Assembly (NCBI RefSeq): GCF_001591385.1 | Contig: NZ_BCUU01000004.1 | Location: 1-64,000, forward strand | DNA from: Variovorax soli NBRC 106424 | Lineage (GTDB): Bacteria; Pseudomonadota; Gammaproteobacteria; Burkholderiales; Burkholderiaceae_C | Length of the DNA stretch: 64,000 nt | Direction: 5' to 3' | In this document: one piece after another, positions 8,763-16,912 of the stretch | Numbering within the stretch: position 1 is the stretch's first letter | How the letters are laid out: each line of letters begins with the position of its first letter | Notes under the pieces: model-generated | Seen by the model: the letters and a program-made list of their open reading frames with translations, nothing else | Told to the model about the DNA's origin: nothing | Databases searched by the model: none | Translations under genes and position numbers: made by a program

Positions 8763-8882
8763 ATGTGGATCTACCTGAGCCTGCTGGTTTTTCTGCTGCT
8801 GGTCGTCGTGCCGGCCGTGCGCGCGCTGTTCAGCACGCTGGACGGACTGCCGCGCAGCAACGACGACTGGTTCTTCTATTGA
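8763..8882 (+). CDS. Small single-pass membrane protein, 39 residues
   Basis: ATG 8763, preceded by AGAAAGG, encodes 39 residues: a hydrophobic helix at residues 2-18 (WIYLSLLVFLLLVVVPAV) then a short polar tail ending SNDDWFFY. I do not recognise a family. It lies between the TetR gene and an alpha/beta hydrolase, 24 bp before the latter's start, and directly behind the second operator-like palindrome, so it is probably co-transcribed with the hydrolase. A real gene is supported by the good ribosome site and the membrane-helix composition. Confidence 0.65.
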   Translation: MWIYLSLLVFLLLVVVPAVRALFSTLDGLPRSNDDWFFY

Positions 8883-8906
8883 GAGATGAATGACAGGAGC
8901 CTTCCG

Positions 8907-9800
8907 ATGACCCCACCCGCCCTGCAAGCCGCTTCGCGCTACTACGACGCACGCCCCGGCATCCGCCTGTTCCGCCTGGGCCTGGCCGCGGCGCAGCAAC
9001 TATGGCCTGCGCTGTCCGTGCGTGCCGCCTACCGGCTGTTTGCCACGCCGCTGCCGCTGCGGCTGTTCGCCCGAAAAACCCGCTGGGACAACAGTTGGCG
9101 CATCGAATCCTGGCCCTTCGAGTCGGCCGGCCTCACGCTCTACTCGCCGGCGCTGGCCGGCAACGGGCCCACCGCACTGCTCGTGCATGGCTGGGGCGGC
9201 CACGCCGGCCAGATGCGCCCACTGGCAAACGCGCTGCTCGAACAAGGCCTGCGCCCCGTGATCCTGGAACTGCCCGCGCATGGCCGCAGCGCGGGCTCCA
9301 GCAGCAACCTGCCGCAGTTCACCCGCGCCATCGAATATGTGAGCGCCCGTCTGCACCAGGAAGGGCATGCGCTGCAACTGGCGGTGGCGCATTCGCTCGG
9401 CGCCAACGCGCTGGCGCAGGCCGCCAGCCGCGGCTTGGATGCGCCGCGCCTGGTGCTGCTGGCGCCGCCGGCCTCGCCCTACGAGTTCACGCGAATGTTC
9501 GCCCATGTCTTCGGGCTGAAGGAAAGCATCCGCGCCTCGATGCAGCGGCGCATCGAGGCGCGCGAAGGCATCCTGATGTCGCGCTTCGAGCCGGCCGCCG
9601 TGGGGCCCCGCATCCGCGTGCCCACGCTGGTCGTGCACGACCGGGGCGATGCGGTCAACCGGTTCGCGGACGGCGAAGCCTTCGTCCGCGCCATTGCCAA
9701 TGCCCGGCTCGTCGCGACCGTCGGCCTGGGCCACCGCAAGCTGCTGCAAGACCCGCAGGTGCTCAGGGACGTGGTGGCGTTCGCATCATCGGCGGCTTAG
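8907..9800 (+). CDS. Alpha/beta fold hydrolase
   Basis: A 297-residue serine hydrolase. The oxyanion segment is LLVHGWGGHAGQM, the nucleophile elbow AVAHSLGANAL (A-H-S-L-G), the acid in VVHDRGDAVNR and the His in GLGHRKLL. ATG 8907 is chosen because AGGAG lies 7 nt upstream; ATG 8886 has no ribosome site. Substrate unknown; an ester or lipid-like compound is plausible given control by a TetR repressor. Probably one transcript with the 39-residue membrane protein. Confidence 0.85.
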   Translation: MTPPALQAASRYYDARPGIRLFRLGLAAAQQLWPALSVRAAYRLFATPLPLRLFARKTRWDNSWRIESWPFESAGLTLYSPALAGNGPTALLVHGWGGHAGQMRPLANALLEQGLRPVILELPAHGRSAGSSSNLPQFTRAIEYVSARLHQEGHALQLAVAHSLGANALAQAASRGLDAPRLVLLAPPASPYEFTRMFAHVFGLKESIRASMQRRIEAREGILMSRFEPAAVGPRIRVPTLVVHDRGDAVNRFADGEAFVRAIANARLVATVGLGHRKLLQDPQVLRDVVAFASSAA

Positions 9801-9841
9801 CCAGAATGCGGGGGTCATTCCCTCCCGCAAAGGACAGCGCC

Positions 9842-10321
9842 ATGACAGATGCCTGCACCACCCGCGTGCTCGGTGCCGACGATATTGCCGACATGCGCAG
9901 CATGCTCGCGGTGCTCGGAGAAGCGTTCGGCGAGCCGGACACCTTCTCCTCCAACCCGCCGGACGACGCCTACCTTTCGAAGCTGCTGGCGTCCGACACT
10001 TTCGTCGCGGTGGCGGCGTTGGCCGACGACCGCGTCGTGGGCGGGCTGGCCGGCTATGTGCTGCCCAAGTTCGAGCAGGCCCGCAGCGAGTTCTACATCT
10101 ACGACCTGGCGGTGGATGCTGCCTACCGGCGCAGGGGCGTGGCCACCGCGCTGATCCGCACGCTGCAGGAAGCGGTTCGGCCGCGCGGCGTGTATGTGGT
10201 GTTCGTCCAGGCGGATTACGGCGACGATGCGGCCGTGGCGCCGTACACCAAGCTGGGTGTTCGCGAGGACGTCATGCACTTCGACCTGCTGCCGCCAGGC
10301 AGCGGGCCGGGCGGCGCCTAA
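9842..10321 (+). CDS. AAC(3)-I-like GNAT acetyltransferase
   Basis: A 159-residue GNAT enzyme. The order LGEAFGEPDTFSSNPP, DDAYLSKLL, VVGGLAGYVLPKFEQARSE, YIYDLAVDAAYRRRGVATALI, VYVVFVQADYGDDAAV and a terminal MHFDL follows closely what is known of the AAC(3)-I aminoglycoside 3-N-acetyltransferases. The acetyl-CoA loop is RRRGVA. It lies alone in a chromosomal setting with no mobile element, so it is more likely an intrinsic relative than an acquired resistance gene; substrate range cannot be judged from sequence. It meets the ROK gene tail to tail with a 4-bp overlap. Confidence 0.85.
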   Translation: MTDACTTRVLGADDIADMRSMLAVLGEAFGEPDTFSSNPPDDAYLSKLLASDTFVAVAALADDRVVGGLAGYVLPKFEQARSEFYIYDLAVDAAYRRRGVATALIRTLQEAVRPRGVYVVFVQADYGDDAAVAPYTKLGVREDVMHFDLLPPGSGPGGA

Positions 10322-11244
10322 TCCAGCAACGCCAGCGCCGCGTAGTCGCCCACCCGGTCGCCGAGGCCGGCCGCCACCAGCAACACGCCGCGCGTGAGCG
10401 GCGGCAGGTGCCCATCCACCTGCGCCTGCAGGCGCGGCAGCAGGAAGTCGCGGTTGTGCCAGAACACGCTGCCGCCCAGGCTGATGCGCTGCAGGTCCAG
10501 CGTGGCGATCAGGTTGTAGAGCATGCGGCCCATGACGCGGCACAGCGCATCGGTGATCTCGCGCGCATGCGTCTCGCCGGCCGCAGCGGCGGCGAACAGG
10601 TCTTGCGCCGGCTGGCCGAAGCGCCGCGCCATCGAGTTGCCGGCCACCAGCGCCTCGACGTCGCCCATGTTGCCGCAGCCGCACAGGGCGCCGCTGGCGT
10701 CGTCGACCACGAAGCTGTGGCCCGCATGGCCGGCATTGCCATTCTTGCCGCGCAGGATGCGCCCGTCCACGCACAGGCCCACGCCCACGCCGGTGCTCCA
10801 GGTGACGTAGGCGCAGTGGTCCAGGCCCTGCAGTGCGCCCCAGCGGCGCTCGGCCTCCAGCGCGGCGACGCCGTCGTTTTCCACCCGCACGCGGGCAAAG
10901 CGCTGCCTCAGCGGCGCTTCCAGCTGTGCGGTGCGCCAGTCGTTGGGCAGGCCGCGCGCCGGGCCGGCAATGCCGCCACAGATGTTGGGCGTGGCCAGCT
11001 CCACCATGCCGCCGTGCAGCTCGAACGGGCCCGCCGTGGACACGCCAACACAGTCGATGCTCTTCGGATCCACGCCCTGCTCGGCGCAGGCCTCGTCGAT
11101 CATCCGCAGGATCTGCCGTGCCACGGCGTCGTTGGTGCCGGTCTTGGCGGTGGGCTCGGTGCGGCGGCCGACGAGCGGCGAACCGCTCGCGGGCGACAGG
11201 CTCACGGCCACCTTGGTTCCGCCGATGTCTACGCAAACTCTCAT
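10318..11244 (-). CDS. ROK family sugar kinase / regulator-like protein
   Basis: A 308-residue ROK protein starting at ATG 11244 (MRVCVDIGGTKVAV) with the N-terminal phosphate-binding loop DIGGTK; no helix-turn-helix precedes it, so it is a kinase-type member, probably for glucose, N-acetylglucosamine or N-acetylmannosamine. ENDGVAA carries the usual catalytic-region Asp. The zinc motif, normally CxCGxxGCxE, reads CGCGNMGDVE, so the third Cys is Asp while the partner His (GHAGHSF) is kept. Zn binding may be altered. Likely one transcription unit with the upstream DUF2905 and hisN-like genes. Confidence 0.85.
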   Translation of the reverse strand: MRVCVDIGGTKVAVSLSPASGSPLVGRRTEPTAKTGTNDAVARQILRMIDEACAEQGVDPKSIDCVGVSTAGPFELHGGMVELATPNICGGIAGPARGLPNDWRTAQLEAPLRQRFARVRVENDGVAALEAERRWGALQGLDHCAYVTWSTGVGVGLCVDGRILRGKNGNAGHAGHSFVVDDASGALCGCGNMGDVEALVAGNSMARRFGQPAQDLFAAAAAGETHAREITDALCRVMGRMLYNLIATLDLQRISLGGSVFWHNRDFLLPRLQAQVDGHLPPLTRGVLLVAAGLGDRVGDYAALALLD

Positions 11245-11279
11245 GGGACGGTTCTCTTCTTTCTCAGTCGTCGGGGCGT

Positions 11280-11477
11280 CTAGAGCCAGCGCGCGATGAG
11301 CGCCGCGATGACGCTCAGCGCCACGGTGCTGCCGATGGGCAGGTCCCACTCCCGGCCGAAGGCACGGAAGACGAAATCGCCCGGCAATCGCCCGAAGCCG
11401 AAATAGCGCCGCAGCCACGCCGCCAGGCCGTTGAACAGCACCAGCGCCAGCACGACGACGATCAACCAGCGAATCAT
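11280..11477 (-). CDS. DUF2905 small membrane protein
   Basis: A 65-residue protein with two hydrophobic helices (residues 1-20 and about 48-63) around the conserved GFGRLPGDFVFRAFGREWDLPIGST core typical of DUF2905. Function unknown. It stands 12 bp downstream of the hisN-like gene and 35 bp before the ROK gene on the same strand. Confidence 0.85.
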   Translation of the reverse strand: MIRWLIVVVLALVLFNGLAAWLRRYFGFGRLPGDFVFRAFGREWDLPIGSTVALSVIAALIARWL

Positions 11478-11489
11478 GACGAGGCCAGT

Positions 11490-12278
11490 TTAGGCCCGCA
11501 GCAAGTCCAGGGCGGCGCGATGGAGTTCAGGGGTGGCGGCCGCGACCACACGCCCGTCGGACGCGAGGCCCAGCGGCTTGCCTTCCCAGTCGGTGATCAC
11601 GCCGCCGGCCGCCTCGATCAGCCCCGCGGGGCCCAGGTAGTCATAAGGCTGCAGGCCGGTCTCCACCACCAGGTCGATGGTGCCACCGGCCAGCTGCGCA
11701 TAGCCATAGCAGTCGCCGCCGAAGCGGCGCATGGCGCAGCGTTTGCTGAGCGTGTCGAAGGCCTGCCAGTCGGCTTCGCTGAAGATGTCCGGCGAGGTGG
11801 TGACGATGCGTGCCTGGTCGAGCTGCGTGCACTGGCTGGCACGAACCGGCCGGCCGTTGCGCAGCGCCAGGCGGCCCTGCGCGTCGGAAACGCCCCACCA
11901 GCGCTCGCCCAGCACCGGCATGTCCACCAGGCCCAGGCGCACCTGGCCGCCTTCGAGCAGGCCGATGAGCGTGCCCCACAGGGGCGAGCCGGTGATGAAG
12001 CTGCGCGTACCGTCGATGGGGTCGAGCACCCAGACCCGTCCGGCGTCCAGCCGCTCGCGGCCGTGTTCTTCGCCGTAGATGCCGTCCTGCGCGCACTGTG
12101 CGGCCAGCACCTCGCGCATGGCGGTTTCCGCGGCGCGGTCGGCCAGCGTCACGGGGCTTTGGTCTTCCTTGCTGATGATTTCCAGCGGCGTGCGGAAGTA
12201 GCGCATGGATTGCGCCGCGGCGGCATCGGCGAGCGCGTTGGCCACCGAAAGGAGTTCGAGCGAATGGGGGGTCGGCAT
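11490..12278 (-). CDS. hisN: Inositol-monophosphatase family phosphatase, probable histidinol-phosphatase
   Basis: A 262-residue Mg-dependent phosphatase. Diagnostic motifs: the first metal ligand region SPVTLADRAAE, GEEHG, VLDPIDGTRSFITG (DPIDGT) and the late PYDYLGPAGLIEAAGG, where inositol phosphatases usually have WDxAAG; the Asp-Tyr variant with a following substrate loop is usual in the HisN branch. ATG 12278 begins MPTPHSL. It would dephosphorylate histidinol-phosphate or a related sugar/inositol phosphate. Divergent from a GNAT gene with 75 bp between. Confidence 0.82.
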   Translation of the reverse strand: MPTPHSLELLSVANALADAAAAQSMRYFRTPLEIISKEDQSPVTLADRAAETAMREVLAAQCAQDGIYGEEHGRERLDAGRVWVLDPIDGTRSFITGSPLWGTLIGLLEGGQVRLGLVDMPVLGERWWGVSDAQGRLALRNGRPVRASQCTQLDQARIVTTSPDIFSEADWQAFDTLSKRCAMRRFGGDCYGYAQLAGGTIDLVVETGLQPYDYLGPAGLIEAAGGVITDWEGKPLGLASDGRVVAAATPELHRAALDLLRA

Positions 12279-12353
12279 CCCTGGATTAAACGCCAAGTGC
12301 GGCGGCCTTTCTTCTTTCTTGCCCATGCCGGTCAGATGCGGTTGAATCGGCCC

Positions 12354-12806
12354 ATGCCATTGCACTGGACCACCGACATCCGCGAAACCGATTGGGACGA
12401 ACTCGCCGCCCTCTACCGCGCGGCGCCCCTGGGCGACAAGAGCCCCCAGGGCCTGCGAACGGCCTTCACGCACAGCATGTTCAGGTTCCTCGTGCGCGAG
12501 AACGGCAAGCTGGTGGGCGCCGGCCGCGCGCTGGCCGACGGCGTGGACTGTTCCTACATCTGCGACGTGGCGGTGCTGCCCAGCCATCAGGGCACGGGCC
12601 TGGGCCGCGCGCTCGTGTCGCGGCTGGTCGAGGCCTCGCGCGGGCATCGCAAGATCATCCTGTACGCAGTGCCCGGCAAGGAGGGCTTCTACGAGAAGTT
12701 CGGCTTCGCGCGCATGAACACCGCGATGGCCATCTTCCAGAACCAGGCGCAGGCGGTGGAGCGAGGCTACGTGCAGGGCAGCAGCCGGCAGGGTGAAAGC
12801 GCGTGA
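12354..12806 (+). CDS. GNAT family N-acetyltransferase
   Basis: A 150-residue acetyltransferase. The acetyl-CoA pyrophosphate loop is QGTGLGRALV, preceded by CDVAVLPSH (strand 4), and the C-terminal Tyr segment is GFYEKFGFARM. This arrangement matches the GNAT fold of small-molecule acetyltransferases; the substrate is unknown. Its stop overlaps the GTG start of the next GNAT gene (GTGA at 12803-12806), so the two are translationally coupled. Confidence 0.85.
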   Translation: MPLHWTTDIRETDWDELAALYRAAPLGDKSPQGLRTAFTHSMFRFLVRENGKLVGAGRALADGVDCSYICDVAVLPSHQGTGLGRALVSRLVEASRGHRKIILYAVPGKEGFYEKFGFARMNTAMAIFQNQAQAVERGYVQGSSRQGESA

Positions 12807-13516
12807 GCACGGCGCCCGGCTCCCCGCTTTCACTCCTAGACAACCTCTTCTGGCACGCACTGGCCGGACCGCAGGCGCACTTCGCGGTGGGCGGCGATGA
12901 GGTTCGCCGCTTTGCGCCGGGCTTCTCGCCCATCGTCGGGTTTGCCGACCCGGCCCATCCGAAGCTCGACGCGCTGATTCCTTTCTGCCAAAGCGGCGAG
13001 CAGTTCTATTCCGACGGCTGGTCGGGCGCCGTGCCCGCCGGCTGGCAGGTCGATGCCGAGGCCCGCATGCAGAAGATGATCTGGCGCGCGCCGATGCCGG
13101 CCACCGACGAGGCGCCCGAGGCGGTGCGGCTCGCGCCGGAGCAGATTCCGCAAATTCTGGAATTGGTGGGCCTCACCCGGCCGGGGCCGTTCGGCCCGCG
13201 CACCATCGAGCTGGGCGAGTACTACGGACTGGTCGAGCCGGGCAGCGGCCGCCTCATGGCCATGGCCGGCGAGCGCTGCGCGGCGGGGCCGCTGCGCGAG
13301 ATCAGCGGCGTGTGCACCCATCCGGACTTCCAGGGGCGCGGCCTGGCGCGCCGCCTCATGGCCAAGCTGATTCGGCGCCAGATGGCGCGCGGCGAAACGC
13401 CGGTGCTGCACGTGATGAGCGTCAACGAGGGCGCGATTGCGCTGTACAAACGCATGGGCTTCGACGCACACCGCGAATCGGTCGTGCGCGTCATCTCGCG
13501 GCGCGAAGCCGCTTGA
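12803..13516 (+). CDS. GNAT family N-acetyltransferase (FR47-like)
   Basis: A 237-residue protein starting at GTG 12803, overlapping the preceding stop. The C-terminal half is an FR47-type GNAT domain: ISGVCTHPDFQGRGLARRLM carries the acetyl-CoA loop, and LHVMSVNEGAIALYKRMGF is the usual strand-helix pair. The first ~110 residues form a partial, degenerate GNAT half. Probably acetylates a small amine or amino acid; target unknown. Confidence 0.84.
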   Translation: MSTAPGSPLSLLDNLFWHALAGPQAHFAVGGDEVRRFAPGFSPIVGFADPAHPKLDALIPFCQSGEQFYSDGWSGAVPAGWQVDAEARMQKMIWRAPMPATDEAPEAVRLAPEQIPQILELVGLTRPGPFGPRTIELGEYYGLVEPGSGRLMAMAGERCAAGPLREISGVCTHPDFQGRGLARRLMAKLIRRQMARGETPVLHVMSVNEGAIALYKRMGFDAHRESVVRVISRREAA

Positions 13517-13564
13517 GCGAATCGACAGACAACAACAACCACCGACAAGAGGGGGATTGAATCG

Positions 13565-14716
13565 ATGCATTGGATGAAACGCATCCTGCCAACCGTGTGC
13601 GCCTTATTCATGGCCGCCGCCAGCCCGCCCGGGCATGCCTTCATGGAAGGCTTCATCGACCCCAGCGACGGCTACCTCGACATGTCGGACTGGCTGGTGA
13701 ACAAGCAGGGCTTCCTGCCCGTTCCGATCGTCATCACGGAACCGGCCGTGGGCTACGGCGGCGGCGTGGCGCTGATGTTCGTGCGCAACTCCATCCGCGA
13801 GAGTGCGGAAAAAGCCAAGGAAACCGGCCACCTCACGCCGCCCGACATCTGGGTGGTGGGTGGCGCCGGCACCGAGAACGGCACCCGCGCCCTCTTCGGC
13901 GGCGGAATGGCCAGCTTCGACGAAGACCGCTGGCGCTACCGCGGCGGCGTGGCCCGCACCGACGTCAACCTCAACTTCTACGGCGTGGGCGGCCAGCTCG
14001 AGAGCGGGGCGCGCAGCCTGGCCTATTCGCTGGACGGCTGGATCTCCAGCCAGCAGGTGCTGCGCCGCCTGGGCCAGAGCAACACCTTTTTGGGTGCGCG
14101 CTGGATCTACCTGGACCTGAACAGCAAGGCCGACCTCGACGGCCGCCTCTCGCGCCTGCTGCCCGACGAGATGAGCAAGAAGAGCTCGGGCCTGGGCCTG
14201 ACCCTGGAGCACGACACGCGCGACAACATCTTCACGCCCAACAAGGGCTGGGTCGGCGCGGTGGACGCCATGTTCTACGACCCCGACTGGGGCAGCGACA
14301 CGCGCTTCCAGGCCTACCGCGGCCATGTGTTCGCCTACCTGCCCATCGGCAAGGAACTGGTGCTGGGCGGGCGCGCCGACATGCGCGCCGCGCGCGGCCG
14401 CGTGCCCTTCTACCAGCTGCCCTTCATCGACCTGCGCGGTGTTCCGGCGGCGCGCTACCAGGATGAGAACACCGCCGTGCTGGAAACCGAGCTGCGCTGG
14501 AACGTCACGCCGCGCTGGGCCGCCATCGGCTTTCTGGGTGCCGGACGCACCTGGGGCCGGCAGACCAGCTACAGCGAAGGCGAGGACGTGTACACGCGCG
14601 GCATGGGCTTTCGCTACCTGCTGGCCAGGCAACTGGGCCTGTGGGTAGGCATCGACGTGGCCAAGGGCCCCGAGGACACGGCCTGGTACATCCAGGTGGG
14701 CAATGCCTGGCGCTGA
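13565..14716 (+). CDS. BamA/TamA-like outer-membrane beta-barrel protein
   Basis: A 383-residue exported protein with a signal peptide (ILPTVCALFMAAASPPGHA). The body carries the surface-antigen D15/Omp85 barrel pattern: EHDTRDNIFTPNKGW in mid-protein, LGGRADMRAARG, and an ending VAKGPEDTAWYIQVGNAWR. No POTRA domains precede the barrel, so it is the short barrel-only type, unlike 800-residue BamA. Start ATG 13565 follows GAGGGGG by about 9 nt; ATG 13574 is an alternative. The role is unknown; it may be an outer-membrane channel or hemolysin-activator-like remnant. Confidence 0.78.
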   Translation: MHWMKRILPTVCALFMAAASPPGHAFMEGFIDPSDGYLDMSDWLVNKQGFLPVPIVITEPAVGYGGGVALMFVRNSIRESAEKAKETGHLTPPDIWVVGGAGTENGTRALFGGGMASFDEDRWRYRGGVARTDVNLNFYGVGGQLESGARSLAYSLDGWISSQQVLRRLGQSNTFLGARWIYLDLNSKADLDGRLSRLLPDEMSKKSSGLGLTLEHDTRDNIFTPNKGWVGAVDAMFYDPDWGSDTRFQAYRGHVFAYLPIGKELVLGGRADMRAARGRVPFYQLPFIDLRGVPAARYQDENTAVLETELRWNVTPRWAAIGFLGAGRTWGRQTSYSEGEDVYTRGMGFRYLLARQLGLWVGIDVAKGPEDTAWYIQVGNAWR

Positions 14717-14726
14717 CGACACGACA

Positions 14727-15182
14727 ATGCACATCCGAATCGACGACCTGCGCGGCCCCGAGATCCGAGCGCTGCTCGAAGAACACCTGCAGGACATGCG
14801 CCGAATCTCGCCGCCGGAGAGCGTGCATGCGCTCGACCTGGACGCGCTGCGCCAGCCCGAGATCACCTTTTGGACCGTCTGGGCCGACGGCGAACTGGTG
14901 GGTTGCGGCGCACTCAAGATGCTCGACGCGCGCCACGGCGAGATCAAGTCCATGCGCGTATCGAGCCGCCGGCGCCGCACCGGCGCCGGCCGCGCCATGC
15001 TGCTTCACATCGTCGACGAGGCGCGCCGCCGAGGCCTGGCGCGCCTGAGCCTGGAGACCGGCTCGCAGCCCGAATTCGTACCGGCGCGCCAGCTCTACGC
15101 CAGCATGGGCTTTGCCGAATGCGGGCCTTTCGCCACCTATACCCTCGACCCCCACAGCGTGTTCATGACACGCACGCTCTGA
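14727..15182 (+). CDS. GNAT family N-acetyltransferase
   Basis: A 151-residue acetyltransferase with IKSMRVSSRRRRTGAGRAML (acetyl-CoA loop RRRTGAG) and RQLYASMGFAECGPF near the end, a layout of the YafP/PhnO-like GNAT group. ATG 14727 (MHIRIDD) is used; ATG 14703 is in frame but overlaps the preceding gene. It is followed after 2 bp by the VOC gene, so these genes and DUF1653 probably share a transcript. Confidence 0.85.
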   Translation: MHIRIDDLRGPEIRALLEEHLQDMRRISPPESVHALDLDALRQPEITFWTVWADGELVGCGALKMLDARHGEIKSMRVSSRRRRTGAGRAMLLHIVDEARRRGLARLSLETGSQPEFVPARQLYASMGFAECGPFATYTLDPHSVFMTRTL

Positions 15183-15184
15183 TC

Positions 15185-15613
15185 ATGACTGCAAGCCCCA
15201 TCCCCATCCGCGGCCTGGACCACATCGTGCTGCGCGTGGTCGACACTGACCGCATGCTGCGCTTCTATGCCGATGTGCTCGGCTGCCCGCTGGAAAAGCG
15301 GCAGGACGACCTCGGCCTGATCCAGCTGCGCGCCGGCAGCGCGCTGATCGACCTGGTGCCGGTCGACGGCAAACTGGGCCGCGAAGGCGGTGCACCGCCG
15401 GGCGCCGAGGGCCGCAACCTCGATCACTTCTGCCTGGCGGTCGAGCCCTTCGACGAGCCGGCCATCCGTGCCCACCTGAAGGCGCACGGCGTGCAGGCCG
15501 GCGAAACGGCGCCGCGCTACGGCGCGCAGGGCGAAGGCCCTTCCATCTACCTGACGGACCCGGAAGGCAATGTGGTCGAACTCAAGGGTCCGCCCGCCAA
15601 GGAGCCGCAATGA
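15185..15613 (+). CDS. VOC family (glyoxalase-like) protein
   Basis: A 142-residue vicinal-oxygen-chelate protein: LDHIVLRVVDTDRMLRFYADVLG at the N-terminus supplies the first metal His, NLDHFCLAV the second half's His, and IYLTDPEGNVVELKG the closing Glu. This is the classic two-module betaalphabetabetabeta fold. It could be a lactoylglutathione lyase-type enzyme or dioxygenase-like protein; the reaction cannot be decided. The stop overlaps the next start (ATGA at 15610-15613). Confidence 0.87.
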   Translation: MTASPIPIRGLDHIVLRVVDTDRMLRFYADVLGCPLEKRQDDLGLIQLRAGSALIDLVPVDGKLGREGGAPPGAEGRNLDHFCLAVEPFDEPAIRAHLKAHGVQAGETAPRYGAQGEGPSIYLTDPEGNVVELKGPPAKEPQ

Positions 15614-15846
15614 GCGACGACCTGCAGCCCCTGCCCGCCACGCCGCCGGGCCGCTACCGGCACTACAAGGGCCGCGACTACGAAGTGATCGGCGTGGCCC
15701 GCCACAGCGAGACGCTGGAAGCGCTGGTGGTCTACCGCCCGCTCTACAACGACAGCGGCCTGTGGGTGCGGCCGCACGCCATGTTCTTCGGGGACGTGGA
15801 GATCGACGGCAGGCGGCAGCCGCGCTTTGCCTTCGTGGGCAGCTAG
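15610..15846 (+). CDS. DUF1653 domain protein
   Basis: A 78-residue cytosolic protein with the DUF1653 core PGRYRHYKGRDYEVIGVARHSETLEALVVYRPLY and the ending FAFVGS. Function unknown; often found next to metabolic enzymes. Translationally coupled to the VOC gene by a 4-bp overlap, and convergent with the LysR gene. Confidence 0.85.
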   Translation: MSDDLQPLPATPPGRYRHYKGRDYEVIGVARHSETLEALVVYRPLYNDSGLWVRPHAMFFGDVEIDGRRQPRFAFVGS

Positions 15847-15877
15847 GGCCAGTCAACACTGGCTGAGGCGCGGCGCC

Positions 15878-16843
15878 TCATGAATATTTGCTCGCGATCT
15901 TCCGAAGCGCCTCCTGTATGAGCGCAATCTCGGGAAGCTGGACTCCTTCCTTGCGCGTCACGAAGAAGATCGAGCCCTTGGGCATTGGACGCTCGAGAGA
16001 CACTTCACGCACCGTTCCTGCGTAGTGCCTGACCGCGGCTTGCGGCGCCACGGAAAGCATTGCCGTGCTCGAGACGAGCGCAAGCCTGGTGTGGAACGAA
16101 TGCGCCTCGACAAAGGGCTGAGGCGGATTCAGGCCCGCTTCGATGAACCAGCGTTCGATATGCGTGCGCCCGCTCGCGCCCACCGGCGGAAGCGCCCATC
16201 GAAACTGCGCCAGCAGTTGCGCAGGAACCTTGCGCTTGCGGGCCAGCGGATGAGTGGGGGCCGCAGCGATGGCCAGCGTCGCCTCCCAGAGCGGCGTGAT
16301 GTGAAGGTCGGCCATTCCCTTCAATTGCGCATCCAGCGTGCTGACCACGCAATCGAGCTGCCCTTCCCGCAACGAGCCTGTCAGCCGCTCCACAGTCGCC
16401 TCGTGGATCTCCAGCCGCGGCAGGCGCCCCGAGCCATCCAGCAGCCCCGCAAGGGCGGGCAGCGCGCTGACCGCAAGCACCGGGATCATTCCCAGGCGTA
16501 CCAACGGTATCTCGGGCTGGGCAGAAAGCGCATCCACGGTGGCATCCAATGCGCCAAGGGCAATGCGCAGGCGGCCCAGCGCCGCGGAACCAACCACGCT
16601 CAGGCGCGCGCCTCGCGATGTGCGTTCAATGAGATGAGTGCCCAAGGCCGCCTCTATCTCCTGGAGCATCTTGGTCGCGCCCGGCTGGCTGACCGCCAAC
16701 CGTTGAGCCGCGCCGCTCAACGAGCCGGTCTGCGCAATCTGTTCCAGCAGCCTCAGGTGACGGATGCGCAACCGGTCGATCCGGTTGCGCAGAGGCATTG
16801 AAGGGCTGCGCTGGAGGTTCGATTCAAGCTGCTTTTTTTCCAT
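15878..16843 (-). CDS. LysR family transcriptional regulator
   Basis: A 321-residue LysR regulator if begun at ATG 16843 (a GTG at 16867 and ATG at 16798 are also in frame; none has a clear ribosome site). The N-terminal winged helix is RIRHLRLLEQIAQTGSLSGAAQRLAVSQPGATKMLQEIE (split), followed by a periplasmic-binding-like effector domain. It is divergent from a tctC gene, and the spacer holds an ATATC-N11-GATAT box, so it most likely activates the tctC-CoA-transferase operon in response to an organic acid. Confidence 0.88.
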   Translation of the reverse strand: MEKKQLESNLQRSPSMPLRNRIDRLRIRHLRLLEQIAQTGSLSGAAQRLAVSQPGATKMLQEIEAALGTHLIERTSRGARLSVVGSAALGRLRIALGALDATVDALSAQPEIPLVRLGMIPVLAVSALPALAGLLDGSGRLPRLEIHEATVERLTGSLREGQLDCVVSTLDAQLKGMADLHITPLWEATLAIAAAPTHPLARKRKVPAQLLAQFRWALPPVGASGRTHIERWFIEAGLNPPQPFVEAHSFHTRLALVSSTAMLSVAPQAAVRHYAGTVREVSLERPMPKGSIFFVTRKEGVQLPEIALIQEALRKIASKYS

Positions 16844-16867
16844 ACGATTTTGGAATGGTGCATTCAC

Positions 16868-16888
16868 ATATCAATAATTGTCAGATAT
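16868..16888. promoter_or_regulatory. LysR-type box (T-N11-A palindrome)
   Basis: ATATC (16868-16872) and GATAT (16884-16888) are exact inverted arms separated by 11 bp, the geometry of LysR binding sites. The site sits 25 bp before the tctC start and just upstream of the LysR start. Confidence 0.6.
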
Positions 16889-16912
16889 GGGGAGCGTTAT
16901 CACAATTCGCTC

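Noticed and set aside
12279..12860. Upstream extension of the hisN-like minus-strand frame
   Set aside because: The extra residues are antisense to the divergent GNAT gene and do not resemble any phosphatase N-terminus.
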